From: Calcarisporiella thermophila CBS 279.70
Taxonomy: Eukaryota; Calcarisporiellomycota
Direction: 5' to 3'
NCBI RefSeq assembly: GCF_041956535.1
Contig: NW_027192193.1
Coordinates: forward strand, 512,235 to 576,234
Length of the DNA stretch: 64,000 nucleotides
Shown here: one piece after another, positions 10,355 to 21,811 of the stretch
Numbering within the stretch: position 1 is the stretch's first letter
How the letters are laid out: the number at the start of each line of letters is the position of its first letter
Translations under genes and position numbers: made by a program
Notes under the pieces: model-generated
Databases searched by the model: none
What the model saw: the letters and a program-made list of their open reading frames with translations, nothing else
Told to the model about the DNA's origin: nothing

Positions 10355-11823
10355 TTATTTGAATGGCCGCCCCTCTTGTTTGGTGTGGGATTCTATTTCG
10401 TGATCTTTTCGAAAGGTAGATGCGGAGGAAGAAGAGGAGGAGGCCTGGATGGTCGACAATTGGCGCCGTAGCGATTCGATCTCTTTCGACATGGTATCCT
10501 GGGATTGTTTCATTTTATTGATGTATTCAACGGCTTATAGAAGAAATGGAAAAGCTATTCAGAAAAGATCTCTAACTTTTAATCAAGATCTATAATGTAA
10601 AATACCTTTGCTCAAGATCTCCCATTTGGACGTCTTTAAGCTTTTATCGAAGGGGAGTGATTCTCTTAACTCATCGAACAGCTCTTTCATCTTCAGTTAA
10701 AAGGTAGCTACATTAAATGCTTCCAATTGTTACTTTCATTTCATTGATGAGATTACCTCTTTTCTACGCTTTCTCTCTGCCAGCTTGTGTGAGATACGAA
10801 GTTCTGGAGAACGGCTGTATGGATTCTCGGATTTATATCCGCTCGAGTGTGTTGTATAAGGGTCAGGAGGATAGGGAGAGAACGGGTGCACGCTAGTGGA
10901 AGCTAATACGGGAGGATAACCTTGTCGAGGAAAGTCAAGATCCATTGGTGACCTTGATTCTTGTATATTGTGGAGGGAAATGCGATGCTGTCGTGGGGGA
11001 GCGGAAGGAGGGTATGGAGGGCTAGAGGGCGCAGATTGGGAAACGAGTGGATCGGGGAAAGGTGATAGAGCCTGAGGGTGAGCCTTTACTATAGCATGAA
11101 TGAAAATCGTATAATGTAACATCAAGTGACATGCAGTTATTATATTTGCTGCACTTACATCCTATGGGCGAGTTTTCCAAAGCTCTCACATCCCCGACCG
11201 CAAAGGAGTGTCTCCGCTGTTGCGGCTCAAAGTGCGCTGACATTCCCCCGGCTCCCCCAAGTGATCCATGAGGCCTCGGTGATGTTGTAGTGGAATAGTG
11301 AGAAATTGTAGGTGCTTCAACTCGCGCATATTCGGGAGGAGAAGAAGGTGACGGTGACACCGACGTACTTTTGTCAAAGAGGGAGTGTGAATGTAACATA
11401 AGATTCGGGTGCGAAGGTCGTCTTGTCTCTGTGCGGTGATATGCAGGATCGGTTAAGGAGCCACGGCGTTGGTGAGTGGCCGGAAATTCGTATCCGGTAT
11501 CAATGCGCGGCAAAATTCTGATTTGTGTATGGTCATCTGGCAATATACCATAGAGAAACATTATGTTAGATTAATTCGCTCCTCCCTCCCCTCTATAAGG
11601 AAAATATACTATGTGAAAACGGCAAGTTTACGAGTGAAGATTCATCCTTTCCTAATGGGAGGGAGCTCGCAGGTGGAAGGAATTGGCGGTGCTCTAGCCT
11701 TGGATTGGATGAACTCGACGGGTGAGGGAGATATGAAGGACGATCGCTTAATGATGAAACAGATGGTAACAACTCACGCGAAGGAGGAAGCGATGCGGAA
11801 TGGTGTGGGGGAAGTTGAGACAT
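10355..11823 (-). CDS. bHLH transcription factor (HKLAERKRRKE type)
   Basis: Five exons (11610-11823, 11159-11536, 10757-11088, 10606-10690 and 10355-10533) give 395 aa. The first 250 or so residues are Pro/Ser/His-rich and look disordered. The C-terminal third is a basic helix-loop-helix: SHKLAERKRRKE is the basic region (the His-Glu-Arg set expected for E-box contact), then MKELFDELRESL (helix 1), a loop with SLKTSKWEILSKA, helix 2 AVEYINKMKQSQ, and a short coiled extension. Two introns interrupt the bHLH, one right after the basic region. It probably binds CANNTG E-boxes as a dimer. Fungi other than yeasts carry this subtype without a well-defined role. A long pyrimidine tract (in gene sense) precedes the start. 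Confidence 0.8.
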
Positions 11824-13566
11824 TGAAATAGAGATAAGTTAGAATAAAGCCTAACCAAGGTCAAGAACCTGAAAATAGAATTAACTGGATAGTAACAATA
11901 ATAATAATAGATATAAAGAGAGAGAAGTAAAGAAATAATTTTAGAAAAGAATGGGATAGGAGAGAGTAAGGAGGAGGGGAAGAGCGGAGAATTCAAAGAG
12001 AGAGAGGTGATACTGCATAGAGTTTGAGAAAAGGGCAAGGAGGTTTCTATTTTTCTCTGGTGGCAAGTCAGGAAAGGATACAGATCCGAGTCTGATCTCA
12101 GCTTTGGAAACTTTATTTGCACAGGGGGAGATGTGCTGCAGTGTAAAAGAGCACGCTACATACATAGATGAACTGGAAACTGAAAACACGGAACTGATAT
12201 TAGGTAAACACGCATCATCATATGAGCAAGGCCGAGACCGACTCCAATCGATATGGAAATGCGAATTTATCTCGCTAGATCGTAACCCGGGTGAATTTTT
12301 TTGGATTGAGGAATGGAGAGCGCCAAAGGCTGGTTCATTATGAGGCCGGATCGGTTAGAGAGGATGGGGGGCCTGAGTAGAGGGATTCTGCGGAGGCCCA
12401 TCGAAAGGCTAGCATCCTGATATTCTCTAAACAAAGCATAATGAATTTCCTTTCCTCTGAATCCTATCCGGCTTGTCGTTCGATTTTGTAAACGAAAAAT
12501 AATACCTAAACGAGATAAATAGGCCCCTATTCTTTTAGATTGGATGGCCACGAGGCCAGAGTGCAGCTACCATGGTTGCTTTCTTCGCCGAGTATAGCAT
12601 GTGCATCTAGCCAATGTAACACTGCAGGATGCGTCCTTCACAGCAAATGCCAAATTGCTGTCTATTTCCGGAGGGATGGCCTACAGTGTCTTCGTCTAGA
12701 ATTCCTCCAAGGACGGGTTCTTCAGTGCGTTTAAACACGTGTGTTGATCCAATCCACCGGGTCAGGCATCGATTACGACTCTCTGCTTTATTATTGTGCT
12801 GATTTCAGGTTTGTTCAGGGGAGCGGCGACGAATACCTTAAGAGGCTGAACAACCACGAGAGGCTCCATTTTTATTGCGGTTTAACCTTGAAGCGCAGGT
12901 GGTATTGCGATCTAGCCCCGAAGATAAGGAAGGGAGTAATCTCCTTCTTGATTAGGAAAAAGCTGCAATATCCTGCATCATCAAAGCTGACTAAACTGGT
13001 GCTTTAATAGCTTTGCTCTTGCGTTACGTTTAACGCAGTGAATACTCTTTTCGTAAGGGAGAACAACAGCTTTCGTTATCGGGATTATAAACTACTGACA
13101 CGATAGAAAGGACGAGCTCTCCAAAAGTGGGAGCGCAGCGCTTTTTCAAATAGCCTGTAAACACAGTGGAGCTTTCAATGTATTATTCCTTACTAAACCA
13201 CTCACTGGCTTCATAAGTGAGCATACTTTTCTTATCTAAACTTGGCGCAATAAAATCCGCTGGAGGACGATAGCTAGCTTGCATTATTCAAGGATAGTTG
13301 TTATTCACCAGTGAAAGGATAATACATCTAGGGTAATACAAGTAATAGGCATGTCACCTCTGTCCGATTTTTTCACTCCGCCCCACCTACTATAAACTTG
13401 AGTTTTCAGCAGGTGGAAGCAGTGAGACATAATCAGAAGAAATTTGATAAGTCATGCCTGCATTGCGTTGATTTAATAAATAGCTTCTATTATTTTTAGA
13501 ATTAACAGAGAGGTGTGAAGGAAGGCAAAGAAAGGCATCGGATAGCCAGGTCAATTCAAGAAAATA
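11824..13566. other. 1.7-kb stretch without a recognisable gene
   Basis: The left part (about 11830-12060) is a purine-rich tract on the + strand, probably the leader or promoter of the bHLH gene. From about 12540 to 13010 the base composition is richer in GC and two short + strand ORFs appear (12540-12734 and 12741-13007), the second with many aromatic and basic residues (for example LHFYCGLTLKRRW). Neither has a start or splice context that convinces me, and neither matches a family I know. It could be a decayed gene or a transposon remnant. Confidence 0.4.
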
Positions 13567-14482
13567 TCACTGATGCGTGCCCAATGTTTCCGTTGGGCTC
13601 TGACCTAAAATGCGTAGGAACGCTAGTATAAGAAGTAGCTTAGTCTAATCATCTCCCATATTTTCTTGATTGGATATACTTACTGTCAGTAATGAAAGCT
13701 GTTAATCCCCAAAGTTCGATCTCTGGCGGTAGCCCTACGCTTTCCGGTACCTTGAAGACCGGGTAGAGGTATTTGCTGTCTCTGAACTGTTGTGTACGTC
13801 GATTCTTGGGGTCATATAAGTACGATAATGGCAGGGTAAATACTCGCTCAACCTCGTTGCAGTTATACTGAATAGCTTTAAGATCTAGTGGTTCGCGAAT
13901 AAAGCCAACAAAAGGATAAACACGTAGAGTGCGCGTTTTGTTAGGTAATACAGCCAGCTGTCCTAGAATATCTATTGAAGAGGAGGATATTCCGATTTCC
14001 TCTTGGGTCTCGCGTAAAGATGTGGCATGAAGAGATTCGTCTTGAGAGTCTACAAGGGAAAATGAGAGATTAATTTACATAAAATAAATAGAATTGTGAA
14101 TTGGGGCATTTGCAAAACTACCTCTTTTACCTCCCGGGAAACTTATCTCTCCCTGATGCTCTCTAAGATTGAGGCTCCGCACTGTGAAGAGAACACTAAG
14201 CTGGCCGTCCACTACGCACAGGGGCATAAGTACGGCGGCATCGCTTAGCTTTTTGGTAGTGTCCCATTTCCATTTATATCTCTTGCCCTCTTTTTTACTA
14301 TATTCATTTAATCGGGATCGAATTACATCGATCATGTTAAGATCAAAATGAGGAGTAGATGCATTGCTGAAGGAGCATTTTTGCAGCGAGTAACATAATA
14401 AATTCCTAGTTAATGATGATGAACGAGCGGGTAAGAATTCAATACGAGTGAAAAGTGTTCTTCTATGCAGACACCTCAACAT
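13567..14482 (-). CDS. PCD1: Nudix CoA diphosphatase (Pcd1/NUDT7-8 type)
   Basis: Three exons (14122-14482, 13684-14049 and 13567-13604) give 254 aa. The Nudix box is intact across the first intron: GGKRD..SQDES..ATSLRETQEEIGI, matching GX5EX7REUXEEXGU. The preceding stretch (AAVLMPLCVVDGQLSVLFTVRS, REHQGEISFPGG) is the CoA-type Nudix signature. These enzymes cleave CoA and oxidised CoA to phosphopantetheine and 3',5'-ADP. The chosen start, MLRCLHRRTLFTR, gives an Arg-rich, acid-free leader that looks mitochondrial; an earlier in-frame ATG at 14557 would add 25 hydrophobic residues. Unlike yeast Pcd1 I see no peroxisomal tail (it ends THQ). Confidence 0.84.
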
Positions 14483-14832
14483 AATCACAAAGTCAAGTAC
14501 ACTTGGGGAGGAGCAAAAGATCAAAAATGACAAATTCAAAAAATGCGTCACCACCACACGTCCGCAATCACAACAGAGACTGCAATATCAGTTGTTAAGC
14601 AAAACACATATAGTTGTTTGTGCATTCTATTTCATAAGTTCCATATGAAATACAGCAAGTTTAGCTTAATTGTTTAGCATTTGTTTATCATGCACCCAAA
14701 ATGCATTGAAGACTAACTACTTTCCTTACTCTTACCGCCACATTAGCAGCTGAAAATTATGGATTCTAGAGGAGTTCCTGCGTGACAAATTCCAGCTTTA
14801 TTCATTACAACCTCCACACTACATGAAGAGCG

Positions 14833-15629
14833 CTAATTCCGAGTGTGTGCTTCTGCTTGCACACGTAAACTGTTTCCGATTTTGGGCCATATTGGTGGCG
14901 ACGTGGCCGATATATAGTCTTCCCACGTTTCATTCATTTTCCTCATGTGTCTCTCCTCCCGGAAACGCTTTGCATACTGGTTAACTATAATCGACATGAT
15001 AATCTGCCTCAATTGTAAAGCCATCAGTTGAAGTCTTTTATTTTAGATAATGATGAGTACACCCTACCATGATCATCGCCCACCCTCCCCCGATTCCCAG
15101 TTGCATTGTGATTATTTCCTCTGGAGCCGCCTTGCACCTTTTCTCTCTTTGCACTCTAGACTGTTTATTTCCGAATTTCTCCAAGCAGAAGGTCACGATA
15201 CTATGGCGATTGAACGCGTTAAAAATTGTCACGCATACAAAAACAGTTATCCAGAGCAGTGCGACTATCCAATTTGAGTGAATGAGAACGCGCAAGATCA
15301 TACTATTCCTCTAGATACCATGATTTACCAATTTGACACTGGAAATGGTTAGGTTAACCTTTCTCAGAGGTACAACTTACCTTTCCAACAGCGACAATCC
15401 CAATAGTTCCTACACAAAACACAATAATAGCCAAGGCAACAAGAGCATATTTTTCCCAATATATTATTGACGCGTATTTAAATGCCGCTGGAATGGGGCT
15501 TGAGCTCACAACCAGAAAACAGCTAAGTATAGGGGCAAATAGGGTATAAATAGACGAGAAGCACAGTAGAAGCGTACTTAGAAACTCATTTGAGCAACAT
15601 TTATTCAACATATTTACGGAATGGTGCAA
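14833..15629 (-). CDS. Small multi-pass membrane protein, tetraspanin-like topology (hypothetical)
   Basis: Three exons can be joined (15381-15629, 15084-15310 and 14833-15034) to about 225 aa. Three clear membrane segments occur: LSTLLLCFSSIYTLFAPILSCFLVV, YALVALAIIVFCVGTIGIVAV and WIVALLWITVFVCVTIF. A hydrophilic loop with several Cys and Lys follows, then an amphipathic segment and a charged cytosolic-looking tail (RFREERHMRKMNE). The spacing resembles tetraspanins, but the CCG signature is absent and the fourth membrane segment is weak. The second junction uses an unusual donor (GTGGGC), so the joined loop is uncertain. The last exon reads as strongly coding. No function is assigned. Confidence 0.5.
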
Positions 15630-16628
15630 ATGGCAGAGAAAAAAGTTCTAGAATAAAATAAAACGATGCGTAGGAAAAAAGAATTACTTGAGGAAAGAGA
15701 ATAAAGATATCGTGGATTATTGCGGAGTGAAAAGAATCAGCCTCCAAATTAGATACTTATGAATTTCAGGAGTATTTTGCCACCATTTTAAAAGCCACTT
15801 TGTACAACTTAGCCAATACTTTTAACCCAATTTTGATGGTTGTGGTAGAATGAAAGGGATGTAAAGTGCTTACCATTCGTAAGCACTTTTCACAAAGAAT
15901 CTTAGAAAATGTTGGAATTGCAGGAAGGCATACATTTTCGCTTATTATATGGTCTTGAAATAAAATGGTTTTATTAAACGCATTTTATAAACTTTTGAAA
16001 TCTCGCTCTACTCCCTTAAGAGGATAGGGCTGGGTATCGTTTCGCTTGCTTTCTGGCATACTTCAATGAATTTTAATCTGAGTAATACTTCTCTAGATAC
16101 TCTCATCTTTGCTGGCAAGCTATCAGACTTCATGGACTCTTTCGGAATATATGCATTTATGTGCTCATCCAACTAGGGTATTAGTTTTATTTTCCATCAA
16201 GTTTCTTTCACTTGCCACAAGAGTATAGATAGAGAGCGTACAAGGAAATCCCATTACACTCCTTCTCATCATTAACGAAAACCATATTAATTAGCTAAAC
16301 TCCGAAATAAACTATCCTCCTTTCTCCAATAGTCCAAGTTGTATCGTTAGTGGAAGCCGGTTGAGTGCAAAATGTGAGGAGCCATCAGGGGTTTATATTC
16401 ATTACATTTTCCCCTCCAACCTTAACGGAAAAAATAGAAAAATGGAATCGACGTAGTCAATTTTCAAGGGTCTGACGAGGATACAGCGCGAGTTCCAATG
16501 ATATTGCCTTTGCTGAACTTCCTAATGGTTCTCTTTCGTCTCTTCTTCCACGCTCTGTACTTACAAATTTTGGCAAACAATATTACGATATGCCATTATC
16601 CTAGCGTACGGAGGAGCATGCAAGCAAA
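15630..16628. other. Intergenic, about 1 kb, no gene seen
   Basis: AT-rich DNA upstream of the small membrane protein (-) and downstream of the Zn2Cys6 gene (-). No long ORF, RNA or repeat is visible. Confidence 0.5.
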
Positions 16629-18664
16629 CTAAATATGGGTATACATCTCATCGCGTGTACTTGAATGTTCGCCTAGAATTGCGTGGGTGATTTCGCTCGT
16701 CAATAAAGAATCTCTTCCCTCAAATCCTTCGAGCCAGTTAAAGAATCCTTGTACGTGGCGGTGTAGAGGCGCCGCATAGGGCAATCCTGCTTCATCACAA
16801 TCGAAGAGAATTTTCAGAGTATTCAAATGACGTTGCCTGGCCTTCAGCTTATCTTCTGCAGGAATCGATGGAGATACAAGAATTTGCTGGTGGGTGCATA
16901 TCGAAAAGACTAAAGCGGAGAAAATACTGATAGTGGTGCAAAATCCAGGGTGGGCAATGGCACGTTCTGCTAGGTCAACCACACGGTCAGCCAGTTGAAA
17001 ACACTGTTTGTATGAGTATATTTCGATAGTGGTCCATTCGTCCATGGGCCGTTGAGATATTGCAGCTTGTAGGAAAAAGTTGTGGAAGAGCTGGAGCTGC
17101 TTCATATGCATTATGGTTTCAAATTCAATCACGCGCCCAAAACCGGATGGGGACGTGATCTCGTCCACATTATCAACACGGAAGGTATCTGGCAAACTGA
17201 TTTCAACCTCTCGGATAACACTTTCCCCAGCAAACGCCAATTCCTCGGGCGATTCAAATTCGTTTTTGCGAGATAACACATCCTGCATCTTGTGCAGTAA
17301 TCGCTGGGTATAGATGGCATATTCTACAAAATACTTGGTATCTGCATTCTCATGAGGAAGTACCCGAGGCACTTCCTCGGGAGAGATCGGATTGGGGAGA
17401 TCGATTTTGCGAGTAATGTACAGCTGGTAGGAGGCAGTGAAGGTTTTAATGGCCCATGCAATCCGCCTAAATTGCTCTCGTTCCATTTCATTCATGCTGG
17501 CCTCTATACCTGCCTGGCTCATTTTTTCAAGATGCAGCCTAGCAAGATGGAAGTAAATTTCGCGATCTTTACTGAGCTCCTCGCCAAACGATAGCTCGAC
17601 AGAATAAGAGTGCATATTGATTAATCCTAGTAGTACGGGAATAGAGGGTTCGTCAAATTTTTCTTCCTATAAACATGATAGAGAAATTTCAATAACCAAA
17701 TTAGGGAGAGAAAGAAGGTGAAAAAAGAGGAGTGAGAGTTTACAAGTAATTTTCTCGCCATTGCGTAGGCAATATTGCTAATAAGTAACAGATAGCTACT
17801 CGATGAGCCACGATGTTCTGTATACAGATGTTTTGCAGTCCATGCCCAAACTGACCAGCGCAGAAATTGGTCCATTTTTCCATTTTCGATATTGGCAAGG
17901 AAAGCATCTCGATCCACAATCTTACAATAGACGAAACACTCCAGATATTGGTAGGCCAAATTTCCCATGGTGCGTTGGTATAGCATTAGTGCAGCAAAAC
18001 CGTCAAGCTTCGATTGTGGAGGTGCTGGTGAATTATTGAGTAGCACGGGCAAGGGAAGCCGCAACTCAGTGCCGTCGGGCACCACTATTCTAGAGAAGTA
18101 GGTCGACCCTGGACCAGTAAGCTTGATCATAAATGGATGAGGAGACTTATTTCTACTGCTGGATCTCGATAATAAAGTTGGAGATGATTTCGTGACATTT
18201 ATGTGGAGGAATGCTGCAAGATCATTACTTGTCCGCAGATCGGTTTGTATACTTAACCCAGAGGGGGTATGGACAATTTGCCAATTAGGAGGAATCGGCA
18301 ATTCTGAGGAGGCGGGTATATTGCTTAGGCAGAGAGTTCGGGAGTAATGCGACATTTTCTCATTCCAATAAACTTCCATTTTTCGTAAATCGGAAACCGC
18401 TTGGCCAAGCCGACGAGAAAATCCTTCCGTAAAGGCTTTCATGTTTTGTGGTACAGGATATACACATATCTCTCCTGCAACAACACATCGTGAGCAACTT
18501 GGCGATTCCATGCCGCACCGCACCTAATTCACAAAGTTAGATCATTAATATTTTTCTCCTTCCCCTATTAATGCTACCTTTTTTTGACGACATCTCCTGC
18601 AAGAGATGCTAGGGCAGAATGAAGCTGCCGATTCATTAAGATTATCGCTCGATTCCCGCAGCAT
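16629..18664 (-). CDS. Zn2Cys6 fungal transcription factor
   Basis: Three exons (18578-18664, 17744-18523 and 16629-17666) give 634 aa. The zinc cluster sits at residues about 25-52 and is split by the first intron: SCRRCRQKK ends exon 1, then VRCGMESPSCSRCVVAGEIC. The spacing is CX2CX6CX6CX2CX6C, the binuclear cluster that binds CGG-type half-sites. A linker with a likely dimerisation helix follows (SRRLGQAVSDLRKMEVYWNEK), then a long helical region with the fungal middle-homology pattern (LFHNFFLQAAISQRPM, CFQLADRVVDLAERA). The target pathway cannot be told: the neighbours (membrane proteins, DOHH) do not form an obvious regulated cluster. Confidence 0.85.
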
Positions 18665-19072
18665 TTCCACTTTGAATGGGTAAAAGCAGGCTGTCTTAGA
18701 GTAGCCAGTGAATTCAGGGTCTATTTACCGGTAGCCAAGCATCCCTATTTTAATTTTTATCGAATTCAGCCCAACTGAGGCGGGTCGCGCAGAGATTTCT
18801 TTTTTCGTAGTTCTTCTCCGTAGAAACTTTGATATTTTTCACTTTCGAATCGTTTAAACCCTCGGCCACAAAGGGTAGAGTTATGGTGCACTTTTCATTT
18901 CATAAGGTTTGAACACTTGTATATTCAAAATAGAGTTAAAGAGCAACAGCAATTAAATTAATACAGAAATGCTAGAAATGTGCTAAATTACGAGGTTGAA
19001 GCGAGTGGAAAAGAAAGGAGAGGAGGAGTCTCAGGTGAAGGCATATTCTATAGTGCTTCTCTCGCTACTCAT
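18665..19072. other. Intergenic, 408 bp
   Basis: Promoter side of the Zn2Cys6 gene and 3' flank of the four-TM gene. Nothing specific was recognised. Confidence 0.4.
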
Positions 19073-19915
19073 TTAGGGTGCATTCTTTGCCTGCCTTTTA
19101 GCTCTAACTCTTCTTAGAACCAAGTACGCGAAAGAAGCTAACCAGAGCACACATTGTATGAAGCCAAATATCACACCTCCGCGGCCATTTTCACAGGCCT
19201 TCTGTAAAAATCCCACCCATGGAAAATTTTCAGGGCCGAACGGTGCAGATTGGGCAGCATATCCTCCTCCGCGTACCCACCCACACTCAAATACACTCTT
19301 GGGCTCTTCAAGACCAGGCACAAAATTCGCTGGAAGTGGGGGTTGTATAACACTAGCGATGCTTGCACCGAGCAAAGAGAGAGCCAGTGCGATATTAGCT
19401 ACCAAGCTAGACATTAAGGGAGACCATTTTGGATTTGAGGGACCAAATAGGCAGCTGTTAAAAAGAGAAAGCCAAAGGGCCATCACAGAAGCAATAAGCA
19501 GCACAACAAGAGCTGGAGGCCATGGAAATCGTGGCACGTAGTTGCCCCAGTTGGAAGCGCCCGCGAGACCAGCGAGAAAGGATTGGATGTTCCCAAAGGC
19601 ACCCCCAATAAATCCCACGGCAAAAATAGCGATGAGTAATTGTATAAAACGCAAGATTTGGATAGTGCTGAGGCGTTTTAAAAGGCGTGATCGTTTTCTT
19701 GTTTGGCCGGTAGCCCGAAATATAGATGGGAAAATTCGAGAAGAATGCTTGGGCTGAGAATAAAACTTCGATAATGTATTGGATTCATCGCATAGTTTGG
19801 ATCTCTCCTCCATAGAATAGGGTGCATTGCGGGTATTGTTCGCCGAGGCTAAGTGGCATGATGGCTTTTCATCTGAAATAGGAGCTAATCGATTATCTTC
19901 GAATTTTTCCATCAC
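19073..19915 (-). CDS. Four-TM membrane protein, MARVEL-like (hypothetical)
   Basis: Single-exon ORF of 280 aa. The first 80 or so residues are polar with a basic cluster (TGQTRKRSRLLKR) directly before the first membrane segment. Four membrane segments follow: ILRFIQLLIAIFAVGFIGGAFG, ALVVLLIASVMALWLSLF, SSLVANIALALSLLGASIASV and GVIFGFIQCVLWLASFAYLVL, then a short basic tail (RRVRAKRQAK). The third loop carries Cys and many Gly. This order (basic cytosolic N-terminus, four TMs, basic C-terminus) is that of MARVEL-domain proteins, but I see no diagnostic motif. The lack of introns is unusual for this neighbourhood. Confidence 0.6.
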   Translation of the reverse strand: MMEKFEDNRLAPISDEKPSCHLASANNTRNAPYSMEERSKLCDESNTLSKFYSQPKHSSRIFPSIFRATGQTRKRSRLLKRLSTIQILRFIQLLIAIFAVGFIGGAFGNIQSFLAGLAGASNWGNYVPRFPWPPALVVLLIASVMALWLSLFNSCLFGPSNPKWSPLMSSLVANIALALSLLGASIASVIQPPLPANFVPGLEEPKSVFECGWVRGGGYAAQSAPFGPENFPWVGFLQKACENGRGGVIFGFIQCVLWLASFAYLVLRRVRAKRQAKNAP

Positions 19916-20255
19916 GATGAAATTAATATATATATATCAGAAGAGTAATAGAGGTAAAATTCTTTTTGATGCAGATAAATATGGGATTTAATTAATAAAC
20001 ATAAGGCATGACAGAAAGCAAAACTCAAGAGATAAAGTCATTAAATTTTAAAAATTGTGGAGTAAATGTTCTCCACGAATACGTTGTAGGATATGAAACA
20101 ACATACCAAAATGTAGTCACAAATCTCTCACCAAATCGAGCGGAGTCCAATCTAATAATCAGATGATGAATGACTGCTAAAAAAATAAACACAAACACCG
20201 CAACAATTGTCTTTTTTTCTTATACTTTTATCTGACCCTCCCATTCCTCTTTAAA
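19916..20255. promoter_or_regulatory. Divergent intergenic between the four-TM gene and DOHH
   Basis: 340 bp, AT-rich, holding both promoters by orientation. It has a short pyrimidine stretch before the DOHH start; no operator was identified. Confidence 0.4.
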
Positions 20256-21420
20256 ATGAATACCGTAAAGCAAGAGAATGTTGCCCTAGTCTCTGAACCT
20301 CAGCCTGGCTTGAAGGTTACGGAGGCTAACTATAAATATTTAGAGGAATCACTACTATGCTCTTCCACTCCCCTCCATGAGCGTTTCCGCTCTCTCTTTA
20401 CCCTTCGCAACTTGGCGGATATCAAGAGCATCGAAATCATCGGCAAAGGTAAGAAATACCTCCAGAAAATGCCATATTTATCTTAGAATAATAAAGCTTT
20501 GTCTTATATTGTATACAGGTTTTGCCGATGATTCTGCCTTGCTTAAGCACGAATTAGCTTATGTGTTGGGGCAAATTCGCAATCCTCATGCAATCCCCAT
20601 TCTGAAAAATGTGCTTGCAGATATGAAAGAAGATCCAATGGTTCGACATGAAGCTGCAGAAGCTCTTGGTGCTATCGGCAACCTGTCAGTACTTGAGACT
20701 TTGGAGCATTATCTTAATGATGAGAGAGTAGAAGTAAGAGAAACTTGCGAGTTGGCAATTGAAAGAATTAAGATGGAGAACAGCGAACAGAAAGAGGTTT
20801 TCTCGATAAGGTAGATAGAGATGGAGAAGTGCATTGGCTAAAATATTTTGTTGATGTTTTTTTTTTTTTTTTGTAAGTCCTTATTCTTCTGTCGACCCTG
20901 CACCACCCACGACAAAGGTCGAAAAGACATCAGAACTTCGAGATATTTTGCTCAATTCCAAGCTACCTCTTTTCGAGCGATATAGGGCCATGTTTGCACT
21001 TCGAAACAAGGGCGATGAAGAATCCGTTCTCGCACTAGCGGAAGGATTTGGTGACAACAGCGGTAAAGCTAAATTTAAATTCTATATGGCTTGAGTTCAT
21101 TTATTTAGTGAATATAAATCATGATAGCTTTGTTCCGACATGAAATTGCGTACGTTTTTGGTCAAATGTGCCACCCCGCATCTGTTCCATCCCTGATCAA
21201 GACGCTGTCGAACCCTGATGAAGCTGGAATGGTACGACACGAAGCTGCTGAAGCATTGGGCTCTATTGGTACCCCCGAGGTTCTCCCGGTGCTAGAGAAA
21301 TTCCGCCTCGATCAGGAGCGTGTGGTGCGAGAGAGCTGCATGGTAGCATTAGATATCTTTGAGTATGAGAACTCTGACCAGTTTCAGTATGCGGATGGCC
21401 TGACCAAAGAGACGAATTAA
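20256..21420 (+). CDS. LIA1: Deoxyhypusine hydroxylase
   Basis: Four exons (20256-20448, 20519-20810, 20878-21062 and 21128-21420) give 320 aa. It is built of HEAT repeats in two halves, each carrying two His-Glu pairs that bind the di-iron centre: [11 protein letters not shown] and [12 protein letters not shown] in the first half, [11 protein letters not shown] and [12 protein letters not shown] in the second. All four HE motifs are intact. The enzyme finishes hypusine on eIF5A by hydroxylating deoxyhypusine. The length agrees with the family (about 300-330 aa). The second intron ends in a 16-T run (20857-20872) followed by an unusual GTAAG acceptor; the frame closes only with that acceptor. 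Confidence 0.93.
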
Positions 21421-21811
21421 TATCCTATATCCATCATATTATATATATGTGTACATTATTTTCAAGAATAAAAGTTACCATCCAACTCTCGATCATTTAT
21501 TAAAATAAGAACACCCAATAAAATTACAAACGGGGAGATTTGCCACAATAACTTCCAAAAACAAACAAACGAACAAACAAATATGCTGGAAATAGTATAA
21601 AGCTATAAAATGCATTCGAATAAAGAGAGGAAAAATAACAGAGTATAAATAAGTAGGCTGACTTCATTGGCGAATGTGATTAGCACAAAATTAAAAGACA
21701 TGGAAAAATACATAACAAGTTTTCGTATCTTATTTGACACAATTTTTAAACCGCAGGTACTAAAAGGGTGTTGAGCTTCAACTACTGGTATATGAAATCA
21801 ATAGTAAAAAA
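21421..21811. other. Convergent intergenic, 391 bp
   Basis: 3' flanks of DOHH (+) and Rap1 (-), with a short TA-rich run near 21440. No gene is seen. Confidence 0.4.

Noticed and set aside
12104-12343. 79-codon ORF upstream of the bHLH gene
   Set aside because: No homology, no signal peptide and no splice context; it sits in the probable leader/promoter region of the opposite-strand gene.
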